Below, piece after piece: positions 1-4,950 of a DNA stretch of 5,129 bases (position 1 is the stretch's first letter; each line of letters starts with the position of its first letter). The notes beneath the pieces are model-generated. The model searched no databases and was not told where the DNA came from. It was given only the letters and a program-made list of their open reading frames with translations. The position numbers were made by a program, and so were the translations under genes. The stretch comes from an uncultured Campylobacter sp. (lineage in GTDB: Bacteria; Campylobacterota; Campylobacteria; Campylobacterales; Campylobacteraceae). The stretch lies in NCBI RefSeq assembly GCF_938030785.1, contig NZ_CALHIK010000043.1, positions 1-5,129 of the forward strand. Direction: 5' to 3'.

Positions 1-21
1 AAATTCTTTTAAAGGATATTT

Positions 22-459
22 ATGGGTTACGTAGAGTCTAACCTTCTGAATGGCGAAAATGTAATTGCTAAAGCCAAAATTCACTGGGCGGTTTTTATCT
101 CCGCTATCGTCATATTGATTCCCGCGATAGTTGGGATCATAAATAAAGACGATAGACTTTCATTCATATGCTTCGGCGGTTTTATAGCGGCGCTAATTCA
201 CGGGTTTATTGTTTTAAAGACAAACGAGCTTGCTATCACAAATCAGCGTATAATCGGCAAAAAGGGTCTTATCAGTCGCGAAACGGTGGAGCTAAAATAT
301 GAAAAAATCGAAAGCATATCCGTGGCGCAGAGTATTTTGGGGAGAATTTTAAAATTCGGCACCATAGTGGTGCGAGGTACCGGCGGCACGGCGGTTAGCT
401 TCCAATTTGTCGCTAATCCAGTAGCGTTTAAAAACAAGGCGATGGAAAAGATCGGCTAG
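22..459 (+). CDS. Two-pass membrane protein with bacterial PH domain (bPH2/YdbS-like)
   Basis: Complete 145-residue protein. The ATG follows an AAAGGA Shine-Dalgarno (11-16) at 5-nt spacing, and it ends in TAG. A short polar N-terminus leads into two hydrophobic segments, about residues 20-40 and 46-66, with the charged turn NKDDR between them. The rest (about 67-142) resembles the bPH2/DUF304 domain: TNELAITNQRII, then GLISRETVEL, EKIESISV, and QSILGRILKFGTIVVRGTGG, which is the usual order of conserved patches in YdbS-type proteins. The PH-like domain should face the cytoplasm after the membrane hairpin. The family is widespread and its role is mostly unknown, so I assign no specific function. 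It is transcribed away from the nickel operon and seems unrelated to it. The short single-domain form is common. Confidence 0.85.
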   Translation: MGYVESNLLNGENVIAKAKIHWAVFISAIVILIPAIVGIINKDDRLSFICFGGFIAALIHGFIVLKTNELAITNQRIIGKKGLISRETVELKYEKIESISVAQSILGRILKFGTIVVRGTGGTAVSFQFVANPVAFKNKAMEKIG

Positions 460-464
460 ACTTT

Positions 465-516
465 TTTCATATATGAAATTTCAGCCAAATCATAAAATTT
501 ACGTCGCAAATTTTAT
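465..516. other. AT-rich inverted repeats in the 460-616 spacer
   Basis: Two symmetric elements follow the bPH stop codon. Positions 465-478 are a perfect 14-bp palindrome, TTTCATATATGAAA. Positions 492-500 and 508-516 (ATAAAATTT / AAATTTTAT) form a 9-bp stem around a 7-nt loop (ACGTCGC). The second could fold in RNA from either strand and might be a weak terminator for the bPH gene or for minus-strand read-through from the nickel operon. It lacks a GC-rich stem and a clean U-tract, so that role is uncertain. I see no gene in this spacer. Confidence 0.35.
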
Positions 517-590
517 CTATGCCGCGCCGGCTTTTAAAATTCCAAGCAATTTGCGCTTGCACCGCCGCAGGCATTTTATCTAAAATTTTG

Positions 591-606
591 TTTTTGTCGC
601 TATAAT
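591..606 (+). promoter_or_regulatory. Probable promoter of the tRNA-Glu gene
   Basis: A perfect TATAAT (601-606) lies 10 nt before the mature tRNA 5' end and is preceded by a T-rich run (TTTTTG, 591-596). A good -10 with upstream T-tracts rather than a -35 hexamer is the known pattern for Campylobacter sigma-70 promoters. The expected start point falls just before the tRNA, giving a very short leader. Confidence 0.7.
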
Positions 607-616
607 GCGGCTTCTT

Positions 617-693
617 GACCTTTTCGTCTAGTGGCTCAGGACGTTGCATTCTCAGTGCGAAAACGCGTGGTTCAAATCCCGCAAGGGTCGCCA
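617..693 (+). tRNA. tRNA-Glu (anticodon CTC), with an irregular T-stem
   Basis: A cloverleaf can be drawn. Acceptor 617-623 (GACCTTT) pairs with 683-689 (AAGGGTC). D-stem 626-629 pairs with 639-642. Anticodon stem 644-648 (TTGCA) pairs with 656-660 (TGCGA, one G-T pair) around loop TTCTCAG, placing anticodon CTC at 651-653 to read GAG. The T-loop is TTCAAAT (671-677). The CCA (691-693) is encoded after discriminator G690. The first 25 bases resemble bacterial tRNA-Glu, including the D-loop. The T-stem pairs fully only if T668 is bulged out (GCG-T-GG with CC-CGC), which makes the gene 77 nt instead of 76. This could be a drifting extra isoacceptor, since tRNA-Glu(TTC) can read both Glu codons. 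The CCA end directly abuts the stop codon of nikO on the other strand. Confidence 0.8.
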
Positions 694-1470
694 TTATGGA
701 CTTTCATACAAGCCATCCGATTTCAAATAATAGATTTTATCCGCGATTTTATCGATGAAATTTTTATCGTGCGAGACGATGATCTCGCTTACGTCAAGCC
801 CTGCCAAAATCCCCGCTACACGCTCCTGCATCGCCTCATCAAGCGCTGTCGTAGGCTCATCCAAAAGCAGCATACTGGGCTCACATACCAGCGCGCCAGC
901 AAGCGCCACCAGCTTTTTTTCGCCGCCGCTTAGATGAAAGGGCACCCGCTCGCGTAGATGCTCGATTCCCAAGCGCTGCAGCGTTTCAAGCACCTTGCGT
1001 TCGATCTGCTCCTCGCTTAAAATTTCAAGCTTTTTTAGATGATCGTTTTGCGCGCCCTGCCTTAAAATTTGCGCCTTGCGCCCAAAAAATTTAGAAAAAA
1101 TTCCACGCCTTTTCTCCGCATTTTGTGCTCGTTTTAGCCGCTCATTTTGCGCACGCAGGCTAAACGCGACGTCCTCAAACACGCTCGCGCACAAAAACTG
1201 ATCGTCGCTGTTTTGAAACAGAAACCCGATCTCGTGGCGAAATTTTACAAAATCCTCGGTGCACCCAAGCTTCTCGCCGAAAAGCTCGATCTCACCCTCA
1301 TCGCATTGTCTTAGGCCGCCTAAAATTTGAAGCAAGCTCGTCTTGCCCTGCCCGTTCGCGCCCAAAATCGCCACTTTTTCCTTGTGCCCTACGCTTAAAT
1401 TTACGCCGCAAAAAATCTCCCGCTCACCGTTTTTAGCGCTTAAACCCAGCGCCTTAAGCGAACAGCTCAT
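694..1470 (-). CDS. nikO: Nickel ECF transporter ATPase NikO (CbiO/EcfA-like)
   Basis: 258-residue ABC ATPase, the cytoplasmic motor of the importer. Visible motifs: Walker A GANGQGKT (residues 37-44), Q-loop FQNSDDQ with Q86 (close to the FQNPDDQ form typical of CbiO/EcfA), signature LSGGEKK (180-186), Walker B LLLDEPT (201-207, catalytic E205) and switch His234 in SHD. All catalytic residues are present. Between the Q-loop region and the signature, about residues 106-149 form a Lys/Arg/Gln-rich insertion containing RAQN repeats that standard CbiO proteins lack, as far as I recall. The ATG overlaps the nikQ stop (ATGA) and has GGAG at 7-nt spacing, so translation is probably coupled. This is the last gene of the operon, and its TAA touches the 3' end of the convergent tRNA. 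Cobalt is an alternative substrate, but the NikK/NikL context favours nickel. Confidence 0.9.
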   Translation of the reverse strand: MSCSLKALGLSAKNGEREIFCGVNLSVGHKEKVAILGANGQGKTSLLQILGGLRQCDEGEIELFGEKLGCTEDFVKFRHEIGFLFQNSDDQFLCASVFEDVAFSLRAQNERLKRAQNAEKRRGIFSKFFGRKAQILRQGAQNDHLKKLEILSEEQIERKVLETLQRLGIEHLRERVPFHLSGGEKKLVALAGALVCEPSMLLLDEPTTALDEAMQERVAGILAGLDVSEIIVSHDKNFIDKIADKIYYLKSDGLYESP

Positions 1471-2114
1471 AAGATCGCTCCGATTTTAAGAAATACGCAC
1501 GCTAGTACGAACGCTAAAAACGCGACTTCCGAGACGCTTAAGCCCTTGCGCCGTTCGTAAAATAGCCTACCGCAAAAGCCTCGCGCATTCATTACTAGGC
1601 TTAAATTTCTTGCCTGCTCAAGCGCCGAAATCGCTAAAATTCCCACCAAATTTGCATAAATTTTATAGGTAAAAATTCCGCTCGTCCCTACAAATCCGCG
1701 CATCCGTAAAAGAGCTTGCAGCCTCGCCAGATCCGAGCGTAAAAAATTTACGAATCGCCCGCAGCAATACACCAAAAAGCTTAATTTTTCGCCGAGCCCC
1801 AGCCCGTAAAATCCGCGTGCGAAAAAATATTCGTCCTTGCCGTAAAATAGCAAAATCGCAAACGTCATTATCAAATTTGCGCGCAAAAATATCACGCCCG
1901 CAAGCTCGTAGTTTCCGACTACGGCGGGGCTTAACGCACTTAAAATCGCAAAGATATTTAATGCCCCAAGTCGCACTAAAACCGCGCGCGCAATCGAAAT
2001 TTTAAGCGCGAAAAGAAGCATCGGCGGAGCAAAAAACGCCGCATAAAGCTGCCCGCTAATTCCGACGCCGAAGCTGAAGATAAAAAACGCGAGCAGCGAT
2101 ACGGCGGGGCTCAT
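1467..2114 (-). CDS. nikQ: Nickel ECF transporter transmembrane subunit NikQ (CbiQ/EcfT-like)
   Basis: 215-residue integral membrane protein, the scaffold joining NikM to the NikO ATPase. Hydrophobic segments make up most of the first 100 residues and the C-terminal tail. The cytoplasmic part carries the two Arg-Gly coupling motifs of EcfT/CbiQ proteins: LLRMRGF (about residues 135-141) and LVMNARGF (about 173-180), each inside a charged helix. I place the start at ATG 2114. It overlaps the nikL stop as ATGA and has AAGGG (2122-2126) at 7-nt spacing, matching the junctions of its neighbours. The frame is open up to 2174, which would add 20 residues and a 64-bp overlap with nikL. That extension looks like a non-hydrophobic artefact. 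The stop overlaps the nikO start by 4 nt. Confidence 0.88.
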   Translation of the reverse strand: MSPAVSLLAFFIFSFGVGISGQLYAAFFAPPMLLFALKISIARAVLVRLGALNIFAILSALSPAVVGNYELAGVIFLRANLIMTFAILLFYGKDEYFFARGFYGLGLGEKLSFLVYCCGRFVNFLRSDLARLQALLRMRGFVGTSGIFTYKIYANLVGILAISALEQARNLSLVMNARGFCGRLFYERRKGLSVSEVAFLAFVLACVFLKIGAIL

Positions 2115-2749
2115 TTGCGTGCCCTTTTTGCAAGCCACGTTAAGCCGAAAAAGCCGAAAATTAGAGCCAAACAAAGCGCGATTTTAGGCGCCTCGGCGGA
2201 CTGGCTTTGAAACGCCATGCTTCGAATGTCACTCTTAGGGTTTTCTTTCAGCGAGATACTTTGCGAGGCGGAATTTGTCAAAGGCTCGGAAGCGCTCGGA
2301 ATTTTATCTTGTGGCGCGACATCTTTCGACGCACCGTCTTTTGGCGCGATATTTTCAGACGCGCGGGCTTTGGATGCGCTGTCTTCGGACGTGGAATTTT
2401 CAGAAACGTTAGAATTTTGCGACGCGGAATTTCCCGAGTCGCCGAAATCTTGCGCCGTAAAATTCTCGGCGCTAAATTCCATCCGCGCGCCGTGTCCTGC
2501 GCCTCCGTAAATTTGAATAGTAAAATTTTTAGCGGGAATTTTTATGCTCGCAAGCCCCTCTTTATCGGTCTTTGTACGCAAAATTTCGCACCCGTCCGCG
2601 CTAATTAAAACTTCGCACTCCATGCAGGGAGAATTTTTATAAAAATAGCTATAAATCGCTACCCTATCGCCCTCTTGCGTCGCAAAAAGATGCAACGCGT
2701 GCGAAAATGCAAAGCATGCCAAAACTGTCAATAAAAATAGCGCCCTCAT
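2111..2749 (-). CDS. nikL: Nickel ECF transporter accessory subunit NikL
   Basis: 212 residues with the NikL layout: signal peptide (about 1-16 or 1-18), periplasmic beta-rich domain (about 19-95), long linker (about 96-186), one membrane helix (about 189-206) and a basic KRARK end. The domain contains GGAGHGA (82-88), similar to the Gly-rich GH motif of this family, and the mature N-terminus would start near HALHLF. Three cysteines (C42, C45, C54) include a CMEC pair that could bind metal or form a disulfide. The linker is Ser/Ala/Asn/Asp-rich and contains a five-residue repeat (residues 116-150). In NikKMLQO systems NikL and NikK are known to replace NikN. The start overlaps the nikM stop (ATGA) and the stop overlaps the nikQ start (ATGA). 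Sequence conservation in NikL is low, so the call leans on architecture and position. Confidence 0.8.
   Translation of the reverse strand: MRALFLLTVLACFAFSHALHLFATQEGDRVAIYSYFYKNSPCMECEVLISADGCEILRTKTDKEGLASIKIPAKNFTIQIYGGAGHGARMEFSAENFTAQDFGDSGNSASQNSNVSENSTSEDSASKARASENIAPKDGASKDVAPQDKIPSASEPLTNSASQSISLKENPKSDIRSMAFQSQSAEAPKIALCLALIFGFFGLTWLAKRARK
2300..2404 (-). repeat. Degenerate 15-bp tandem repeat in the nikL linker
   Basis: Seven consecutive 15-bp blocks encode NikL residues 116-150: SENST, SEDSA, SKARA, SENIA, PKDGA, SKDVA, PQDKI. The consensus is [S/P]-[E/K]-[D/N]-x-A. At DNA level most blocks begin TC(N) or CC(N), continue with GAA or AAA, and end in GC(N). Divergence is substantial but the period is exact. 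Weaker five-residue blocks may continue on both sides. It probably forms a flexible periplasmic spacer. Confidence 0.7.
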
Positions 2750-3345
2750 CGCCTCTGCCCGCCGTAAAATTTCGCAATAAAGCTAAGCGCAAAAAGGGTG
2801 ATGATCCCTTCTAAAACCGCTAGAGCCGCGCCTTGCAGTGAGATAAGCGTCGCGATAGCAAAAAACTCCCATCCGCTGATGAAAAGCACTAGATCAAGAA
2901 GCAGCATCGAGCAGACGATCGGCACGAAACCCGCCAAAAACAGATAAATTTTTTGCGTGCGCGCTTTTAGCTCTTGCGCTTTCGCAGCGGCGGTAAAAAC
3001 TCCGCCCAAAACAGCCGGAAAGCCGATGACCGCGGTATTTACGCCAAGCACGCTAAGCCCTCCGAAGCCGAAAAATACCCCTTGCAAAAACAGCGCGACG
3101 AAAATCGCTAAAATCGCGCGCGGGCCCAAAAACGCGCCCACGAGCCCGCTTAGCATCAGGTGCATAGAGCTGATGCCCACTGGCAGGTGCACGAAAGACG
3201 CCACGAAAAACAGCGCGCTAAAACATGCGATCCTAGGGATCTCAGCCTGCCTTACACGCCATAAAATCGCCGCTACTGCAGGCGCCGTAACCGCCCAGCC
3301 GGCAAGCAGTACGGGCGCGCTCAAAACTCCTTCGCTAATGTGCAC
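2746..3345 (-). CDS. nikM: Nickel ECF transporter substrate-binding membrane subunit NikM (CbiM family)
   Basis: 199-residue, multi-pass membrane protein of the CbiM/NikM family (usually about 200-230 residues). It begins MHISEGVLS. In the family the N-terminal Met1-His2 directly ligates the metal, so the start must be exactly here. The start codon is GTG (3345-3343) with a strong AAAGGAGG (3352-3359) at 6-nt spacing. The segment HLPVGISSMHLMLSGLVGAFLG (residues 53-74) matches the conserved HxPVG...HLxLxGLxG block. His62 is the likely counterpart of the third nickel ligand (His67 in the studied Thermoanaerobacter NikM2), and His53 is also conserved in CbiM. GVNTAVIGFP (101-110) is another family-like stretch. 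Roughly six hydrophobic segments are visible. The stop overlaps the nikL start by 4 nt, and the start overlaps the end of the upstream ORF by 11 nt. Confidence 0.9.
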   Translation of the reverse strand: MHISEGVLSAPVLLAGWAVTAPAVAAILWRVRQAEIPRIACFSALFFVASFVHLPVGISSMHLMLSGLVGAFLGPRAILAIFVALFLQGVFFGFGGLSVLGVNTAVIGFPAVLGGVFTAAAKAQELKARTQKIYLFLAGFVPIVCSMLLLDLVLFISGWEFFAIATLISLQGAALAVLEGIITLFALSFIAKFYGGQRR

Positions 3346-4048
3346 GGCTCGCCTCCTTTAAATCGCTCCCGTTTTTTAGATGCGCAAAAACGCGCGAAGT
3401 GGCTAAATTTAAGGCATTTGCGACCTTTGCGATAATCGCTTTGATTGCTATAGGTTTTTCCTTTGCAGCTTTAGTCGCGGCAAAATTTGCGGCTGTAAAA
3501 CTCGCGGTTTGCGTCCTATCTGCGGCGGCTGTCAGCGTAAGACTCGGAGCGGTCTCGGAGCTGCTTGCGGAACCAGTAAATTTGATAAATTTTACAGCTC
3601 GCATGGCGCAAAAATTTTCGTTTGCTACATTTGCAGGAGCGGCAAATGGATTTCGCGACGCAAAATTTGAGGCTCCGAGCGATCTTGGTGCGACGCTCGC
3701 GCAGTAAAACAGAGCTTGCGAAATTTTAAAAGTCGGGGTTTTTAAAATTTCAAAAAACGAAATTTTGCGCGCGGGTATTTTACGCTCATAAATCCACGGA
3801 TATGAAATTTTACGGCTCGAAGCTCCTAAGAGCGGATTTCTACCGAGCAAAATTTTACACAGCAGAGCTTCGTTACTTAAAATTTTACTCGGCGGAATTT
3901 TGCCATTTAAAATTTTAACTGCAGAATTCGATGGAAATTTTACATCGCCAAGCAAAACGTACGAAAATAAAATTTCAAAACTCCGCTCAAACGCAAATTT
4001 AAATTTATCCGCAGCCGCGCAAATTTTGCCCGAAAAAATAGATCTCAC
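3335..4048 (-). CDS. Unrecognised basic repeat-containing ORF between nikK and nikM
   Basis: 237 codons filling the whole gap between nikK and nikM. GTG start at 4048 with AAGGGAG (4056-4062) at 7-nt spacing, overlapping the nikK stop. It ends 11 nt inside nikM, so the nikM Shine-Dalgarno lies in its last codons. This operon-like fit is the main reason to call it a gene. I recognise no family. There is no signal peptide or clear membrane helix. Residues 1-110 are strongly basic and hydrophobic (about 19 K/R against 7 D/E) and contain a degenerate five-residue repeat from 25 to 104. Residues 115-200 are Ala/Ser/Thr-rich low complexity. The last 40 look like an amphipathic, Ala-rich helix. NikKMLQO operons are not known to me to have a gene here. 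It could be an expanded non-coding spacer that happens to be open, as the AAAATTTT words avoid stops in this frame. A 102-codon plus-strand ORF lies opposite (3399-3707) without a ribosome site. Confidence 0.42.
   Translation of the reverse strand: MRSIFSGKICAAADKFKFAFERSFEILFSYVLLGDVKFPSNSAVKILNGKIPPSKILSNEALLCKILLGRNPLLGASSRKISYPWIYERKIPARKISFFEILKTPTFKISQALFYCASVAPRSLGASNFASRNPFAAPANVANENFCAMRAVKFIKFTGSASSSETAPSLTLTAAADRTQTASFTAANFAATKAAKEKPIAIKAIIAKVANALNLATSRVFAHLKNGSDLKEASRAH
3352..3359 (-). promoter_or_regulatory. Strong Shine-Dalgarno deciding the nikM GTG start
   Basis: The minus strand reads AAAGGAGG then CGAGCC then GTG. It is the best ribosome site in the window. It fixes the nikM start at 3345 and therefore the Met1-His2 metal-binding N-terminus. 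It lies within the last codons of the upstream ORF. Confidence 0.85.
3737..3976 (-). repeat. Degenerate 15-bp tandem repeat (about 16 blocks) in the nikK-nikM gap
   Basis: Read on the minus strand from 3976, the DNA splits into 15-bp blocks, many starting AAAATT or GAAATT. The translated blocks include EILFS, KILNG, KIPPS, KILSN, KILLG, KISYP, KIPAR, KISFF and EILKT, separated by more diverged ones such as EALLC, RNPLL, GASSR and WIYER. The last adenines of seven A(3-4)T(3-4) words fall at 3747, 3762, 3807, 3852, 3882, 3912 and 3972, all offset by exact multiples of 15. In the ORF, Lys45, 50, 55, 65, 80, 90 and 95 and Glu25, 60 and 100 begin blocks. Confidence 0.7.
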
Positions 4049-4055
4049 CGAGCCG

Positions 4056-4062
4056 CTCCCTT
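4056..4062 (-). promoter_or_regulatory. Shine-Dalgarno for the nikK-nikM gap ORF
   Basis: AAGGGAG on the minus strand overlaps the nikK TAA and sits 7 nt before a GTG at 4048. Its presence at correct spacing is an argument for translation of the unknown ORF, and ribosomes leaving nikK could reinitiate here. Confidence 0.5.
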
Positions 4063-4810
4063 ATTTTTTCAGCTCGTCCGCCTTGATCCAAAGCACGGCG
4101 CCCAGCTCATTTACGGGCTGCTCGCTTCCTTTGGCAGCTTCCTCCTCGCTAAGAGCCGCGAAGCCCCACCAGCCGGCAACCGGCATCACGAAGCTAAACT
4201 CGCCCGCGCCGTTGGTTTTAACGACCTGCGTAACGTGCGCCTCGCTAGGGGCCTTGTAGCCCTTATCGTTATATAGCTCGATCTCCACGTCCGCGCCCGG
4301 GACGGGCTTGCCGTGCAGCAAAAAAACTCCGCTAAATATCTCGCCCGCATACAGCGCGTAGGGGCGCACTAGCGGCACGATCTCCGCCTCTAGTCCGAGC
4401 GGCTTGTCCCAACCCTCGCCCGCGCCGTAAGCATCGACGTAGGTTTTGGTGATATGGCGGATCATCTTCTGCTCCGCCGGCTCGGCATAGGGTTTCGGAT
4501 CGAAATAAAATGCCAAAAGCGATGGTTTGTCGGCTTTAAATTCCGCCGCGAAATAGGAATTTTCGCCCTTTTTCTGCTCTTTTAAGCTATCCAAGAGCGA
4601 TTTTTTCTCGCCGTCAATAAAAACGCCGAATTCTGCGGGCTTTTGCAGATTCATAGACTCCTGCAAAAACGGATGGGAGAATTCCAAATTTAGCTTTACG
4701 ATAGCGTCTTTTTGATCCTCTACGACATTTTTATCCGTCGTAAGAACGCCGAAATGCGCGAACGCAAGGCTCGCCGCAAAAATTCCCAAAAAAGCAAATT
4801 TTGCCTTCAT
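4061..4810 (-). CDS. nikK: Periplasmic nickel transporter component NikK (DUF4198)
   Basis: 249 residues with a classic signal peptide (1-18, ending AFA). Cleavage would leave His19 as the mature N-terminus (HFGVL), a typical feature of this family and a possible metal ligand. The rest is a DUF4198 protein: FSHPF near 45-49, the central stretch LEAEIVPLVRPYALYAGE (140-157), then an Ig-like/CNA-B-like unit with LLHGKPVPGADVEIEL (164-179) and TNGAGEFSFVMPVAGWW (199-215). Family members work in the periplasm with Nik-type importers, and in NikKMLQO systems NikK together with NikL stands in for NikN. The ATG has AAAGG at 7-nt spacing, and a NikR-like box lies between the promoter and the start. 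It is the first gene of the operon and has a more even codon use than the ORF downstream. Confidence 0.87.
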   Translation of the reverse strand: MKAKFAFLGIFAASLAFAHFGVLTTDKNVVEDQKDAIVKLNLEFSHPFLQESMNLQKPAEFGVFIDGEKKSLLDSLKEQKKGENSYFAAEFKADKPSLLAFYFDPKPYAEPAEQKMIRHITKTYVDAYGAGEGWDKPLGLEAEIVPLVRPYALYAGEIFSGVFLLHGKPVPGADVEIELYNDKGYKAPSEAHVTQVVKTNGAGEFSFVMPVAGWWGFAALSEEEAAKGSEQPVNELGAVLWIKADELKK

Positions 4811-4837
4811 GTAATACCTTTCATAATAAAATATTAC
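4811..4837 (-). promoter_or_regulatory. Putative NikR operator upstream of nikK
   Basis: A perfect inverted repeat, GTAATA-N15-TATTAC, ends directly before the nikK ATG. Its inner part, TAATA-N15-TATTA, fits the Helicobacter pylori NikR consensus as I recall it (TRWYA-N15-TRWYA). It covers the expected transcription start and the ribosome site just downstream of the -10, a suitable place for a nickel-dependent repressor. Functional assignment is inference, as nikR is not in the window. Confidence 0.6.
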
Positions 4838-4840
4838 GGA

Positions 4841-4849
4841 ATTGTATCA
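4841..4849 (-). promoter_or_regulatory. Probable nikK operon promoter (extended -10)
   Basis: The minus strand reads TGATACAAT: a TACAAT hexamer with the TGn extension. No convincing -35 is visible, which is usual for Campylobacter. The start point would fall around 4833-4840, giving a leader of about 25 nt that lies within the putative NikR box. Confidence 0.55.
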
Positions 4850-4911
4850 CTTTTTTTCATCCGTATTGCTTAAATGTGGGTTTATTTTGAGTATTTAAAG
4901 CAAACTTTGGT

Positions 4912-4917
4912 TAAAAT
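4912..4917 (+). promoter_or_regulatory. Probable serS promoter -10
   Basis: TAAAAT lies about 33 nt before the serS start and is followed by GTCGC. TTGAGT at 4887-4892 is a weak -35 candidate, but its 19-bp spacing is long. The region between the nikK and serS start codons is 140 bp and contains both divergent promoters. Confidence 0.5.
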
Positions 4918-4950
4918 GTCGCAATTTAAATTACCAAAAAGAGGCAGAAA

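Noticed and set aside
465..478. Palindrome TTTCATATATGAAA considered as an intrinsic terminator
   Set aside because: A perfect 14-bp palindrome leaves no loop without losing pairs, is AT-only in its core, and no U-tract follows.
467..694. 75-codon minus-strand ORF beginning MATLAGFEPRVF
   Set aside because: It is the antisense reading of the tRNA. Such MAT-AGFEP starts are a classic false ORF opposite tRNA genes. It has no ribosome site and no family match.
2115..2174. Upstream-extended nikQ start giving 235 residues
   Set aside because: The extension is not hydrophobic and overlaps nikL by 64 bp. The internal ATG has a good Shine-Dalgarno and the same ATGA overlap as the other junctions.
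2207..2608. Two overlapping plus-strand ORFs (133 and 97 codons) opposite nikL
   Set aside because: Their repeats (RRDIFRR, FSDA and similar) mirror the 15-bp repeat of the nikL linker. They have no ribosome sites and nikL is well supported.
2957..3361. 134-codon plus-strand ORF opposite nikM
   Set aside because: It is a Lys/Pro/Ala/Thr-rich shadow of a strong membrane-protein gene, with no ribosome site.
3399..3707. 102-codon plus-strand ORF with a hydrophobic N-terminus (MAKFKAFATF...), possibly a small membrane protein
   Set aside because: It starts with GTG and has no Shine-Dalgarno. It lies opposite the Ala/Ser/Thr-rich part of the minus-strand ORF, whose antisense reads as hydrophobic Ala/Phe/Val residues. 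It remains possible only if the minus-strand ORF is not real.
3720..4030. Spaced AAAATTTT words considered as a CRISPR array
   Set aside because: The repeated word is only 7-8 bp, spacings vary (15, 30, 45, 60 bp), and there is no longer conserved repeat with unique spacers. A degenerate 15-bp tandem repeat explains it better.
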